DNA from: WTFY01 sp965220895
Lineage (GTDB): Bacteria; Pseudomonadota; Gammaproteobacteria; UBA4575
Length of the DNA: 64,000 nt
Direction: 5' to 3'
NCBI GenBank assembly: GCA_965220895.1
Contig: OZ244850.1
Span: 1,550,001-1,614,000 of the forward strand
This document shows, in pieces, positions 43,324 to 51,865 of this stretch (position 1 is its first letter; each line of letters begins with the position of its first letter). A program made the translations under genes and the position numbers. The notes under the pieces were generated by a model. It was not told where the DNA came from. It did no database searches and worked only from the letters and a program-made list of their open reading frames with translations.

Positions 43324-44478
43324 TCAACCAGGGCTCATCAGCCGCACTGCAAGCCTTGCGGCTTCAGCGGAGCCGTTTTTCTCCCCCAGGGCATCGCGGA
43401 TGTCGCCCATCTCTTCTTTCATCCGGTACGTGTAAACCGGGTCGCAAAGCAGTTTCTGCAGTTCCTCTGCAACGTTGTCCGGGGTGGCCTCGTGCTGGAT
43501 GAATTCCCGGCTGATCATCTTGTCGGCGATGACGTTGGCGATCCCGGCATACGTGAAATTCACCAGCCGGCTGAGAATCCGGTAGGTGAGCGGTGAGACC
43601 TTGTAGATGATCAGCATGGGGGTCTGCATCAGCGTGATCTGCAGGGTTACCGTGCCCGAGGTGGCCGCAATGGCGTCACAGGCGTGGATCACGTCGTAGA
43701 TGCCGGCCGTGCTCGTGGTGATTTGCACATCCGAGTCGCGGACAAAGCGGTGCACGAAGTCAGCGGGCAGGGTCGAGGCCACCGGTACGATGAACTGGAC
43801 ATCGGGGCGCCGGCGGGCCAGGGTGGCGGCTGCCTGCACCAGGGTTGGGAAATTGTATTCGACCTCGCTTGTTCGGCTCCCCGGGAAAAGCCCGACCAGT
43901 TTCTTGTCGGTCGACAATCGATGCGCCTTGAAGAAGGCATCCCGGTCCATGCTGGAATGCGCATCTTCCACCAGCGGGTGTCCCACGTACTCCACCGGCA
44001 CGCCTGCATCCCGGTAGAACTTCTCTTCGAACGGGAACACGGTGGCCATCTGATCGACACATTTCTTGATCACCCGGATCCGCGATGACCGCCAGGCCCA
44101 GATCTGCGGGCTGACGTAGTACATGACGCGGATGCCGCTGCGTGCGGCCTGCCGGGCCAGGGGCAGATTGAAATCCGGCGAGTCGATCAGCACCAGCACG
44201 TCGGGCCGGATCCGTTTCAGCTCCTGCTTCATGGTTTTCAGGAGGTTGCGAAGACGGGGATAGTGCTTGATCACCTCGACGAGCCCGATGACGGACAGCT
44301 CGGAAACATCGGCCAGCAGATGCACGCCCGCCTCGCGCATGTGTTCACCGCCCAGCCCGCAGCAGGTGATGTCCGGCACGATGTTCTCAAGCTCGTGGGC
44401 GAGCCTCGCACCGTACAGGTCGCCGGAGGCTTCCCCGGCGACGATCATGACGCAGGGCTGCGGGCCTTCAGCCGCCAT
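43324..44478 (-). CDS. lpxB: Lipid A disaccharide synthase
   Basis: A 384-residue GT-B glycosyltransferase joining UDP-2,3-diacyl-sugar and the 2,3-diacyl-sugar 1-phosphate into the lipid A disaccharide. Signatures: 'IVAGEASGDLYGARL', 'GGEHMREAGV', 'YYVSPQIWAWR', 'FPFEEKFYRDAGVPVEYVGHPL', 'LFPGSRTSEV' and 'AATSGTVTLQ'. It lies on the strand opposite lpxA, downstream of the gnnB-like gene whose end it overlaps by 11 bp, so it is cotranscribed with that pair and not with lpxA as in E. coli. Confidence 0.97.
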   Translation of the reverse strand: MAAEGPQPCVMIVAGEASGDLYGARLAHELENIVPDITCCGLGGEHMREAGVHLLADVSELSVIGLVEVIKHYPRLRNLLKTMKQELKRIRPDVLVLIDSPDFNLPLARQAARSGIRVMYYVSPQIWAWRSSRIRVIKKCVDQMATVFPFEEKFYRDAGVPVEYVGHPLVEDAHSSMDRDAFFKAHRLSTDKKLVGLFPGSRTSEVEYNFPTLVQAAATLARRRPDVQFIVPVASTLPADFVHRFVRDSDVQITTSTAGIYDVIHACDAIAATSGTVTLQITLMQTPMLIIYKVSPLTYRILSRLVNFTYAGIANVIADKMISREFIQHEATPDNVAEELQKLLCDPVYTYRMKEEMGDIRDALGEKNGSAEAARLAVRLMSPG

Positions 44479-45565
44479 GGGCCTGCTGGATCACGCCGAC
44501 GACGGTCTCGATTTGGGCCTCTGAGATTTCCGGGAACATGGGCAGTGAGAGACACTGCCGGCATATGGCGTCCGTGTGGTGCAGTTCCAGGGATCTTGAA
44601 ATCCCGGAGAAGGCCGGCTGGCTTGCCAGCGGTTGCGGGTAGTAGACCGCGTGCCCGATCTGTGCCTGCTGCAGACGCTCGATGGTGGCGTCCCGTTTCG
44701 GGCTGAGGAGCGTGTACTGGTGGAAAACGTGCGACAGGTCGCCGGGCGGTTGCGGGGTTTGCACGGGCAGGGCATCGAGCAAGCGAGTGTAGCGTGCGGC
44801 GGCATCGATGCGCTTTCGGTTGAAGGTATCCAGGTGTCGCAGCTTGACCCTCAGCACGGCCGCCTGGAGCTCATCGAGGCGGCTGTTCCAGCCCAGCACC
44901 TGGTGGTGGTTGCGGGTGGCGCTGCCGTGGTTTTTCAGCAGGGAGAAACGCTCGGCCAACGAGTCGGAATTCGTGGTGAAAAGACCGCCATCCCCGTAGC
45001 CGCCGAGGTTCTTGCTGGGGAAAAAACTGAAACACCCGGCATCGCCTATGCCGCCGGTAGGCTTTCCGTTGGATCGCGCGCCGAAGGACTGTGCGCAATC
45101 CTCGATGACCCGCAGTTCATGGCGCCTGGCCAACTCGCAGATGGCCTCCATGTCCAGCGCCTGTCCGAACAGGTGGACCGGCAGGATGGCACGGGTTCGG
45201 GCCGAGATGGCGGGCTCGATCGAGGCGGCCGTGATGTTGAACGTGTGGGGGTCGATGTCGACGAACACGGCCGTGGCCCCGACATGGCCGATGGCTTCGG
45301 CTGCGGCGGCAAAGCTGAACGGGGTGGTGATGACTTCATCGCCCGGTCCGATGTCGCAGGCCCGCAGAGCAAGGTGCAGCGCATCGCTGCCGGAGTTGCA
45401 CGACAGGGCATGTTTGACCCCCAGGGACTCGGCGGCTTCTGTCTCGAAGTCACGCACGTTTTCGCCCTGTATGAATTGCGTGCTCGCCAGCACCCCGGAG
45501 ATGGCGGCATCGATTTCCTCGCGCAGCATGGCATGTTGCAGTTTCAGGTCCAGCATCGGGATCAT
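44468..45565 (-). CDS. gnnB: DegT/DnrJ/EryC1/StrS aminotransferase, probable GnnB (UDP-3-keto-GlcNAc transaminase)
   Basis: A 365-residue PLP sugar aminotransferase. 'NSGSDALHLALRACDIGPGDEVIT', 'LPVHLFGQALDMEAI', 'VIEDCAQSFGA' and PLP lysine K185 in 'FFPSKNLGGYGDGG' are visible. DegT enzymes place an amino group on a keto-sugar nucleotide. Next to a Gfo/Idh oxidoreductase and to lpxB/lpxA it matches GnnB of Acidithiobacillus ferrooxidans, where GnnA and GnnB convert UDP-GlcNAc to the 2,3-diamino sugar used for amide-rich lipid A (established there). Assignment here rests on family and neighbourhood; another nucleotide-sugar aminotransferase role cannot be excluded. Confidence 0.8.
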   Translation of the reverse strand: MIPMLDLKLQHAMLREEIDAAISGVLASTQFIQGENVRDFETEAAESLGVKHALSCNSGSDALHLALRACDIGPGDEVITTPFSFAAAAEAIGHVGATAVFVDIDPHTFNITAASIEPAISARTRAILPVHLFGQALDMEAICELARRHELRVIEDCAQSFGARSNGKPTGGIGDAGCFSFFPSKNLGGYGDGGLFTTNSDSLAERFSLLKNHGSATRNHHQVLGWNSRLDELQAAVLRVKLRHLDTFNRKRIDAAARYTRLLDALPVQTPQPPGDLSHVFHQYTLLSPKRDATIERLQQAQIGHAVYYPQPLASQPAFSGISRSLELHHTDAICRQCLSLPMFPEISEAQIETVVGVIQQAHGG

Positions 45566-45595
45566 GGCGGCGAACTCCGGGCGAAGATCAGGGGG

Positions 45596-46528
45596 CTAGT
45601 TCAGTTGCTCGCTGATCGAAATTGCGGTCTGCAGGGCGCGCTTGCCGTCCTGCCCGCTGACCTTGGGCCGGCCGCCGTTGGTGATGCAGTCCAGGAAGCT
45701 CTGCACTTCCGCCAGCAGCGCATCGTATTCGTCACAACGGATATTCTGCACGTCGATGTTCGGCACGCCGGGATACATTTCCTGCTGGCCCTTGCGGTAG
45801 ATGGCGAGTTCGCGGTTTTGAAAGTCCACCGAGAGGTAGGCGTCGTTCTGGAAAATACGCATCTTGCGGTCCGTCGCGGTGCTGACCCGGCTGGCCGTGA
45901 CGTTGGCCACGCAGCCGTTCTTGAAAGCGATCCGGGCATTGGCGATGTCGATGTCCTCGGACAGCACCGGGGTGCCCCGGGCATCGATCTTCTCGACATC
46001 GGATTTCACAATGTCCAGGATGATGTCGATGTCATGGATCATCAGGTCGAGCACGACGTTGACCTCGGTGCCCCGTGGCTTGTACGGGGCGAGGCGATGG
46101 CATTCGATGAAGCGGGGCTCGCCGAGCTCCTCCTCGAGGGCCGCGATGGCGGGATTGAAGCGCTCGAGGTGACCGACCTGCAGCACCCGCTCGTGCTCGC
46201 GGGCCAGGGCAATCAGCGCCTCGGCCTGCTCCAGCGAGGCGGTCATCGGTTTCTCGACGAGGACATGGGATTTGTGGCGAAGGAAATCCTGCGCCACTTC
46301 AAAATGAAGGTCAGTCGGCACCACGATGCTGACGGCATCCACCTCGCCGAGCAGTTCACGATAATCCGCCACGGGGGTACAGGCGGTGGTCGCTGCCACC
46401 GCCTGCGCCTTCTCGAAATCCTTGTCAACAACAGCCGCCAAGGTACTGTTTTCCAATTGAAAAAATTTCTGTGCGTGAAACTTGCCCAGATGCCCTACAC
46501 CGATGACGGCCGTTTGTATCTCTGACAC
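45596..46528 (-). CDS. gnnA: Gfo/Idh/MocA oxidoreductase, probable GnnA (UDP-GlcNAc 3-dehydrogenase)
   Basis: A 310-residue NAD-dependent oxidoreductase. The Rossmann motif is 'AVIGVGHLGKFHAQKFF', followed by 'VVPTDLHFEVAQDFLRHKSHVLVEKPM' (nucleotide-binding EKP) and 'VGHLERFNPAI', with the catalytic-region 'DLMIHDIDIILDIV'. I chose GTG 46528, preceded by GGAAA, which gives the family N-terminus; an upstream ATG at 46585 adds 19 non-conserved residues. As GnnA it would oxidise C3 of UDP-GlcNAc for GnnB to aminate. It is 30 bp upstream of gnnB and heads the gnnA-gnnB-lpxB run, diverging from rnhB. Confidence 0.8.
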   Translation of the reverse strand: MSEIQTAVIGVGHLGKFHAQKFFQLENSTLAAVVDKDFEKAQAVAATTACTPVADYRELLGEVDAVSIVVPTDLHFEVAQDFLRHKSHVLVEKPMTASLEQAEALIALAREHERVLQVGHLERFNPAIAALEEELGEPRFIECHRLAPYKPRGTEVNVVLDLMIHDIDIILDIVKSDVEKIDARGTPVLSEDIDIANARIAFKNGCVANVTASRVSTATDRKMRIFQNDAYLSVDFQNRELAIYRKGQQEMYPGVPNIDVQNIRCDEYDALLAEVQSFLDCITNGGRPKVSGQDGKRALQTAISISEQLN

Positions 46529-46572
46529 GTTATTTCCAGTATCCTTTACACAGGTGTGCAGTATACAAGTTT

Positions 46573-47280
46573 GTGTGCAGGCCACTAACCCTTACTTCAG
46601 CAACGCCAATTACTTTTGATCCATCATTGCAGGGCATAGAAAGTACACACCCCTCTGATCCGGTCGCCGGCATCGATGAAGCGGGGCGAGGTTCACTGGC
46701 CGGCCCGGTGATCGCAGCGGCCGTGGTGCTGCACCCGCAACGGTCCATACCCGGACTGCAGGACTCCAAAAAGCTGAGTCCGCGAAGGCGCGAACATCTT
46801 TTCGAGGAGATCACGTCCAGGGCCGTGTTCTGGGCGGTCGGGCAGGCATCCGCGACCGAGATTGACCGCCTGAATATCCACCATGCAACGCTGCTCGCCA
46901 TGACCCGCGCCTGGGAGTCCGTTCCATTCCGGGTGGGGCAGGTGCTGGTGGACGGTCTGCATTGCCCGGAACTGGCAGTCCCCTGCCAGGCCATCGTCAA
47001 GGGCGATGGCTCGGTCCCGGCGATCAGCGCAGCTTCCATCCTCGCCAAGGTGACACGGGACAAGGAGATGCTGGCCCATCACACGGCCTACCCCCAGTAC
47101 GGGTTTGACCGGCACAAGGGCTATCCGACGGCACAACACCTGGGTGCCCTGCACGAGCATGGTCCCTCGAAGCTGCACCGCAAAAGCTATGCGCCCGTCC
47201 GGGAGACTCTTGCGAGACGGCCAACGCGGCCTGCAGGCCGCAAGCCTTCACCAGCTCGCTTGCAGCGTCCGCTGTCATAA
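46573..47280 (+). CDS. rnhB: Ribonuclease HII
   Basis: A 235-residue type 2 RNase H that removes ribonucleotides and RNA primers from DNA. The catalytic pattern is 'VAGIDEAGRGSLAGPV' (DEAGRG), 'QDSKKLSPRRRE', 'HHATLLAM', 'LVDGLHCPEL', and 'ISAASILAKVTRDKEM' with 'YGFDRHKGYPTAQHL'. The start is ambiguous: GTG 46573 gives a 30-residue leader before the core, while TTG 46627 would give about 12. It diverges from the gnnA-like gene, so its promoter must lie within or near that gene's start. dnaE follows 14 bp later. Confidence 0.95.
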   Translation: MCRPLTLTSATPITFDPSLQGIESTHPSDPVAGIDEAGRGSLAGPVIAAAVVLHPQRSIPGLQDSKKLSPRRREHLFEEITSRAVFWAVGQASATEIDRLNIHHATLLAMTRAWESVPFRVGQVLVDGLHCPELAVPCQAIVKGDGSVPAISAASILAKVTRDKEMLAHHTAYPQYGFDRHKGYPTAQHLGALHEHGPSKLHRKSYAPVRETLARRPTRPAGRKPSPARLQRPLS

Positions 47281-47294
47281 CAGGGCACGACGCC

Positions 47295-50200
47295 ATGGGA
47301 CAGTTTGTACACCTGCACCTGCACACCGAGTACTCGCTGGTGGACAGTATCGTGCGCATCCCCAAGCTCATGGAAGCGGTGCGCGAACAGGGCATGGCTT
47401 CGGTTACCCTCACCGATGTGAACAACCTGTTCGCCCTGGTGAAGTTCTACCAGGCCGCCATGCGCTGCGGCATCAAGCCGATCATCGGCCTGGAAGCACG
47501 CGTGTCCGGACTGTCCCCCGATGAACAGGATTCCAGCCTGGTGTTCCTGTGCAAGAACCAGGCGGGATACGGGGCCTTGAGCCGGATCCTCACGCGGGCC
47601 TATCTGGAGAGTGAGCATGTCAGCGGTCCCGTGGTGCAGCGCGACTGGCTGACCGAGGCCGGCGCCGACCTGATCGTGTTGTCGGGCGCGAGGGAAGGCG
47701 ACGTCGGCAAGGCCCTGCTGGCCGGGGACAAGAGCCTGGCCAAGGCGCATGTCGATTACTGGAGTTCGCATTTCCCAGACAGCTACTACCTCGAGCTGCA
47801 ACGAACCGGGCGCGACGAGGAGGAGCAGTACCTGGGCGAGGTGCTGGACCTGGCCGCCAAATGTTCACTGCCGGTGGTCGCCAGCAACGATGTACGCTTC
47901 ATACACCAGCAGGATTTCGAGGCGCACGAGGCACGGGTGTGCATCCAGACGGGCTGCATACTGGATGATGCGCGCAGGCCGCACCTGTATTCGGACCAGC
48001 AGTACCTGCGCAGCGCCGAGGAGATGGAAGCACTGTTTGCCGACATCCCCGAAGCCATAGCCAACAGCGTTGAGATTGCAAAGCGCTGCAACGTGACGCT
48101 GCGCTTCGGCGACAGCGTGTTGCCGAAATTTCCGATTCCGGATGCCCTGAGCCCGCAGGAATTCATCCGTCTCGAAGCCGAAAAGGGCCTTTCCGAGCGC
48201 CTGCAGCAGACCGGTACCGACGACCTGCCGAAGGACAGCGAGTATGAAAAACGCCTGGCAAGCGAACTGGAGGTCATCAATTCGATGGGCTATGCCGGGT
48301 ATTTTCTCATCGTCGCGGATTTCATCCGCTGGGCCAAGAAAAATGCCATCCCGGTGGGCCCGGGCCGGGGTTCGGGCGCCGGCTCGCTGGTGTCCTACGC
48401 GCTGGGCATCACCGACATCGACCCGCTGCAGTATGACCTGCTGTTCGAGCGCTTCCTGAATCCCGAACGCATCTCCATGCCGGATTTCGACATTGATTTT
48501 TGCATGGCCAACCGCGACCGCGTGATCGAGTACGTGGCGCAGCGCTACGGCCAGTCCCACGTCAGCCAGATCATTACCTACGGCAGCATGGCGGCACGCG
48601 CGGTGGTGCGCGACGTCGGCCGTGTACTGGGCTATCCGTACGGCTTCATCGACCGCATTGCCAAGCTGATTCCGTTCGAGGTCGGCATGACCCTGGACAA
48701 GGCACTGGAACGCGAGCCTGCACTGCAGGAGCAGTATGAGAACGAAGAGGAGGTACGCGCCATCCTCGACATGTCCAGGACACTCGAGGGGCTGGTGCGC
48801 AATGCCGGCAAGCATGCCGGCGGGGTGGTCATCGCACCGTCCGAGCTGACCGACTTCACCCCCCTGTACTGCGAGGCCGGGGGCACCAATGTGGTCACGC
48901 AGCTGGACAAGGACGATGTCGAGGCGATCGGCCTGGTGAAGTTTGATTTCCTGGGCCTTCGCACGCTGACCATCATTGAAAACACGGTTCGCTCTGCGAA
49001 TGCGAAACTGCGCGAACTCGGACAGCCGCAGATCGATATCGACGAGATCCCCCTGGACGATGAAGCGGCCTACGAGACGCTGAAGCAATCACAGACCACG
49101 GCCGTGTTCCAGCTCGAATCGAGCGGCATCCGGGACATCATCAAACGATTGGCCCCGGATAACTTCAACGACGTCGTGGCGCTGGTGGCGCTGTACCGCC
49201 CCGGCCCGCTGCAATCCGGCATGGTGGATGACTACATCCAGCGCAAGCACGGCGCCCGGGTGGACTATTTCCATCCCGACCTGGCGCCGGTTCTCGAGCA
49301 GACCCATGGGGTGATCCTGTACCAGGAGCAGGTGATGCAGATCGCACAGGTGCTGGCCGGGTACACCCTGGGCCGTGCCGATATCCTGAGGCGTGCCATG
49401 GGCAAGAAAAAGCCCGAAGAGATGGCGCAGCAACGCGAGATTTTTGTCGGCGGTGCCGTCGAGCGCGGGGTGGATACGAGAACGGCGAGCCATATTTTTG
49501 ACCTGATGGAAAAGTTTGCGGGCTACGGGTTCAACAAGTCCCATTCCGTCGCCTATGCCTTGCTCGCCTACCAGACCGTCTGGCTGAAAACCCATTTTCC
49601 CGCCGAGTTCATGGCCTCGGTGATGTCTTCCGACATCGACAATACCGACAAGGTCGTGAACCTGATCGACGAGTGCCGTGGGCTGGAACTCGAGGTGGCA
49701 CCTCCGGACATCAACCATTCCGACTATGACTTCACCGTGTCGGGCGAGTCGACCATCCGTTACGGCCTGGGTGCGGTCAAGGGGGTGGGACAGGCCGCCG
49801 TCGAGCAGCTGGTGATACAGCGCAAGCAGCAGGGGGACTATACGGGCCTGGATGATTTCTGCCTGCGGCTGGATTCGCAAAAGGTCAACCGGCGCTGCGT
49901 CGAGGCTTTGATCCGGGCCGGCGCCATGGATGGTTTCGGGCACACGAGGGCCAGCCTTTTCGGACACCTGGACAAGGCCCTGCGCCACGCGGACCGGCAC
50001 CAGCGCGATCTCGATGCCGGGCAGGACGACATGTTCGCCCAGGTTGAACCGGGACTGCCCGCACGCAAGCTGGAGATGGAAGCGGTGGAGGAATGGGAGG
50101 ATGAAATCAAGTTGGCCGGGGAACGCCAGACCCTGGGTCTTTACCTGAGCGGCCACCCGGTCACGCGTTACCAGGAAGAACTGAAGAAAATCACCAGCCA

Positions 50201-50807
50201 TACGCTCGGCGAGGTGCTCGAGGCCGGCCAGGCGGCCCGCCGGTCGCTGCAGGCGGGCGAGGAGAACGGCAAGGAAATCCTGGTGGCGGGATTGCTGGAC
50301 CAGATCCGGCTTCGCAACAGCGCCAAGGGGCGCCTCGCGTTCCTGACGCTGGACGACAATACCGGTCGCATCGATGTCGCCGTGTTTGCCGGGGACTTTG
50401 CGAAGTTCAACCACCTGCTGGTCAAGGATTCCATCCTGATCATCCGGGGCAGCCTGGGGTGGGACGAATTTACAGAGCGGGTGCGGGTGCGTGCGGACGA
50501 GGTCTGGAATTTCGATGAATACCTGAAATGTTTCGGGGCCCTGCTGAATATCCGTGTCAAGCCTGGCGGGTCCTCGTCCTCCCTGGTGGAGGAGCTGGTG
50601 CAGGACCTGCGCCGCCACCTGCTGCCCTTCAAGGATGGCAATTGTTCGGTGCATGTCGAATACGAAAGCCACGACGCCGTGGCACTGCTCAAGTTCTCCG
50701 AGGACTGGAACATCTCCCTGGACGAGAAGCTGCTGAGGCAACTGGCGCAGGTCTCCGGGGTGTTGAGCACGGATGTGGTGTACAAGAAGCAGGGGATTAA
50801 TGCATGA
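47295..50807 (+). CDS. dnaE: DNA polymerase III alpha subunit
   Basis: A 1170-residue replicative polymerase. The N-terminal PHP domain starts 'FVHLHLHTEYSLVDSI'. The palm catalytic motif 'PDFDIDFCMANRDRVIEYV' carries D399 and D401, corresponding to E. coli D401/D403. 'VGPGRGSGAGSLVSYALGIT' and 'HAGGVVIAPSELTDFTPLY' are conserved. The tandem HhH ('CVEALIRAGAMDGFG') and OB-fold (about 1000-1080, 'GRLAFLTLDDNTGRIDVAVF') follow, then the C-terminal tau-binding region. Length agrees with E. coli (1160). accA follows in the usual order. Confidence 0.99.
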   Translation: MGQFVHLHLHTEYSLVDSIVRIPKLMEAVREQGMASVTLTDVNNLFALVKFYQAAMRCGIKPIIGLEARVSGLSPDEQDSSLVFLCKNQAGYGALSRILTRAYLESEHVSGPVVQRDWLTEAGADLIVLSGAREGDVGKALLAGDKSLAKAHVDYWSSHFPDSYYLELQRTGRDEEEQYLGEVLDLAAKCSLPVVASNDVRFIHQQDFEAHEARVCIQTGCILDDARRPHLYSDQQYLRSAEEMEALFADIPEAIANSVEIAKRCNVTLRFGDSVLPKFPIPDALSPQEFIRLEAEKGLSERLQQTGTDDLPKDSEYEKRLASELEVINSMGYAGYFLIVADFIRWAKKNAIPVGPGRGSGAGSLVSYALGITDIDPLQYDLLFERFLNPERISMPDFDIDFCMANRDRVIEYVAQRYGQSHVSQIITYGSMAARAVVRDVGRVLGYPYGFIDRIAKLIPFEVGMTLDKALEREPALQEQYENEEEVRAILDMSRTLEGLVRNAGKHAGGVVIAPSELTDFTPLYCEAGGTNVVTQLDKDDVEAIGLVKFDFLGLRTLTIIENTVRSANAKLRELGQPQIDIDEIPLDDEAAYETLKQSQTTAVFQLESSGIRDIIKRLAPDNFNDVVALVALYRPGPLQSGMVDDYIQRKHGARVDYFHPDLAPVLEQTHGVILYQEQVMQIAQVLAGYTLGRADILRRAMGKKKPEEMAQQREIFVGGAVERGVDTRTASHIFDLMEKFAGYGFNKSHSVAYALLAYQTVWLKTHFPAEFMASVMSSDIDNTDKVVNLIDECRGLELEVAPPDINHSDYDFTVSGESTIRYGLGAVKGVGQAAVEQLVIQRKQQGDYTGLDDFCLRLDSQKVNRRCVEALIRAGAMDGFGHTRASLFGHLDKALRHADRHQRDLDAGQDDMFAQVEPGLPARKLEMEAVEEWEDEIKLAGERQTLGLYLSGHPVTRYQEELKKITSHTLGEVLEAGQAARRSLQAGEENGKEILVAGLLDQIRLRNSAKGRLAFLTLDDNTGRIDVAVFAGDFAKFNHLLVKDSILIIRGSLGWDEFTERVRVRADEVWNFDEYLKCFGALLNIRVKPGGSSSSLVEELVQDLRRHLLPFKDGNCSVHVEYESHDAVALLKFSEDWNISLDEKLLRQLAQVSGVLSTDVVYKKQGINA

Positions 50808-50831
50808 TGCGGGTTTTGCCGCACACCCGAC

Positions 50832-50859
50832 AAGGCATTGCAGGTAAGGCATTGCAGGT
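50832..50859 (+). repeat. Exact 14-bp tandem duplication upstream of accA
   Basis: AAGGCATTGCAGGT occurs twice head to tail in the 63-bp dnaE-accA gap, 11 bp before the accA ATG. It looks like a recent slippage duplication near the ribosome-binding site. Confidence 0.9.
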
Positions 50860-50870
50860 AAGTTTTTGAG

Positions 50871-51824
50871 ATGAACCCCGATTATCTGGATTTCGAGCAG
50901 CCCATCGCCGAGCTGGAAGCCAAGATCGATGAACTGAAGCTGGTGGAGGGCTCGGAGGATTTCAATCTCAACGAAGAGATTGCCCGCCTGCAGGCCAAGT
51001 CCCAGAGCCTGATCGAATCGATCTTCCGCAGTCTCAGTCCGTGGCAGATCGCACAATTGGCCCGCCATCCCAAGCGGCCCTATACCCTGGACTACGTCGA
51101 GCACCTGTTCGCGGACTTCACGGAACTGCACGGCGATCGCATGTACGCGGACGATGCAGCCATCGTCGCCGGCATCGCCCGCCTTGAAGGCCGGTCCGTG
51201 GCCGTCATCGGTCACCAGAAGGGGCGCAACACCAGTGAGAACATCCGGCGCAACTTCGGCATGCCGCGCCCCGAAGGGTACCGCAAGGCCCTGAGGATCA
51301 TGGAGCTCGCCGAGCGCTTCCAAATGCCGGTCCTGACCTTTGTCGACACGCCCGGAGCCTACCCGGGCATCGGCGCCGAGGAACGCGGCCAGAGCCAGGC
51401 GATTGCCCTGAACCTGCAGCGCATGTCCGGATTGCGCACGCCTCTCATCTGTACGGTCATCGGCGAAGGCGGTTCGGGCGGTGCACTGGCCATCGGCGTG
51501 TGCGACCACCTGTCCATGCTGAGTTACAGCACCTACTCGGTGATCTCACCGGAAGGCTGTGCCTCGATCCTCTGGAAGGATGCGGGCCGTGCGGAGGATG
51601 CTGCCACCGCTCTGGGAATCACGGCAGCACGCCTGAAGGAGCTGAAGCTGATCGATGAGATCATCCAGGAGCCGCTCGGGGGTGCGCACCGGGACATTGA
51701 GAGCACCTGCGCAAACATCCGCAGGACGCTCACAGCGACCCTGACGCGCCTCGCCTCCATGCCGGTCGAGGACCTGCTGGCCGCGCGCTACCAGCGCCTC
51801 ACCCAGTTCGGTGTCTTCAAGTAG
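50871..51824 (+). CDS. accA: Acetyl-CoA carboxylase carboxyltransferase alpha subunit
   Basis: A 317-residue subunit that, with AccD, transfers CO2 from carboxybiotin to acetyl-CoA. The N-terminal helix 'LDFEQPIAELEAKIDEL', then 'ARHPKRPYTLDYVEHLF', 'FGMPRPEGYRKALRIMELAERF', 'DTPGAYPGIGAEERGQ' and 'IGEGGSGGALAIGV' match the family, as does length (319 in E. coli). It follows dnaE and precedes tilS, as usual. Confidence 0.98.
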   Translation: MNPDYLDFEQPIAELEAKIDELKLVEGSEDFNLNEEIARLQAKSQSLIESIFRSLSPWQIAQLARHPKRPYTLDYVEHLFADFTELHGDRMYADDAAIVAGIARLEGRSVAVIGHQKGRNTSENIRRNFGMPRPEGYRKALRIMELAERFQMPVLTFVDTPGAYPGIGAEERGQSQAIALNLQRMSGLRTPLICTVIGEGGSGGALAIGVCDHLSMLSYSTYSVISPEGCASILWKDAGRAEDAATALGITAARLKELKLIDEIIQEPLGGAHRDIESTCANIRRTLTATLTRLASMPVEDLLAARYQRLTQFGVFK

Positions 51825-51865
51825 CCTGCAGTCCGGCGTTTGCATGCAAGAGCGTTGCGTGCCCC

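Noticed and set aside
44633..46525. 630-codon plus-strand frame opposite gnnB/gnnA
   Set aside because: Antisense shadow; both minus-strand genes show full catalytic motifs.
49089..51509. 806-codon minus-strand frame opposite dnaE/accA
   Set aside because: Antisense shadow spanning two real genes and their intergenic gap.
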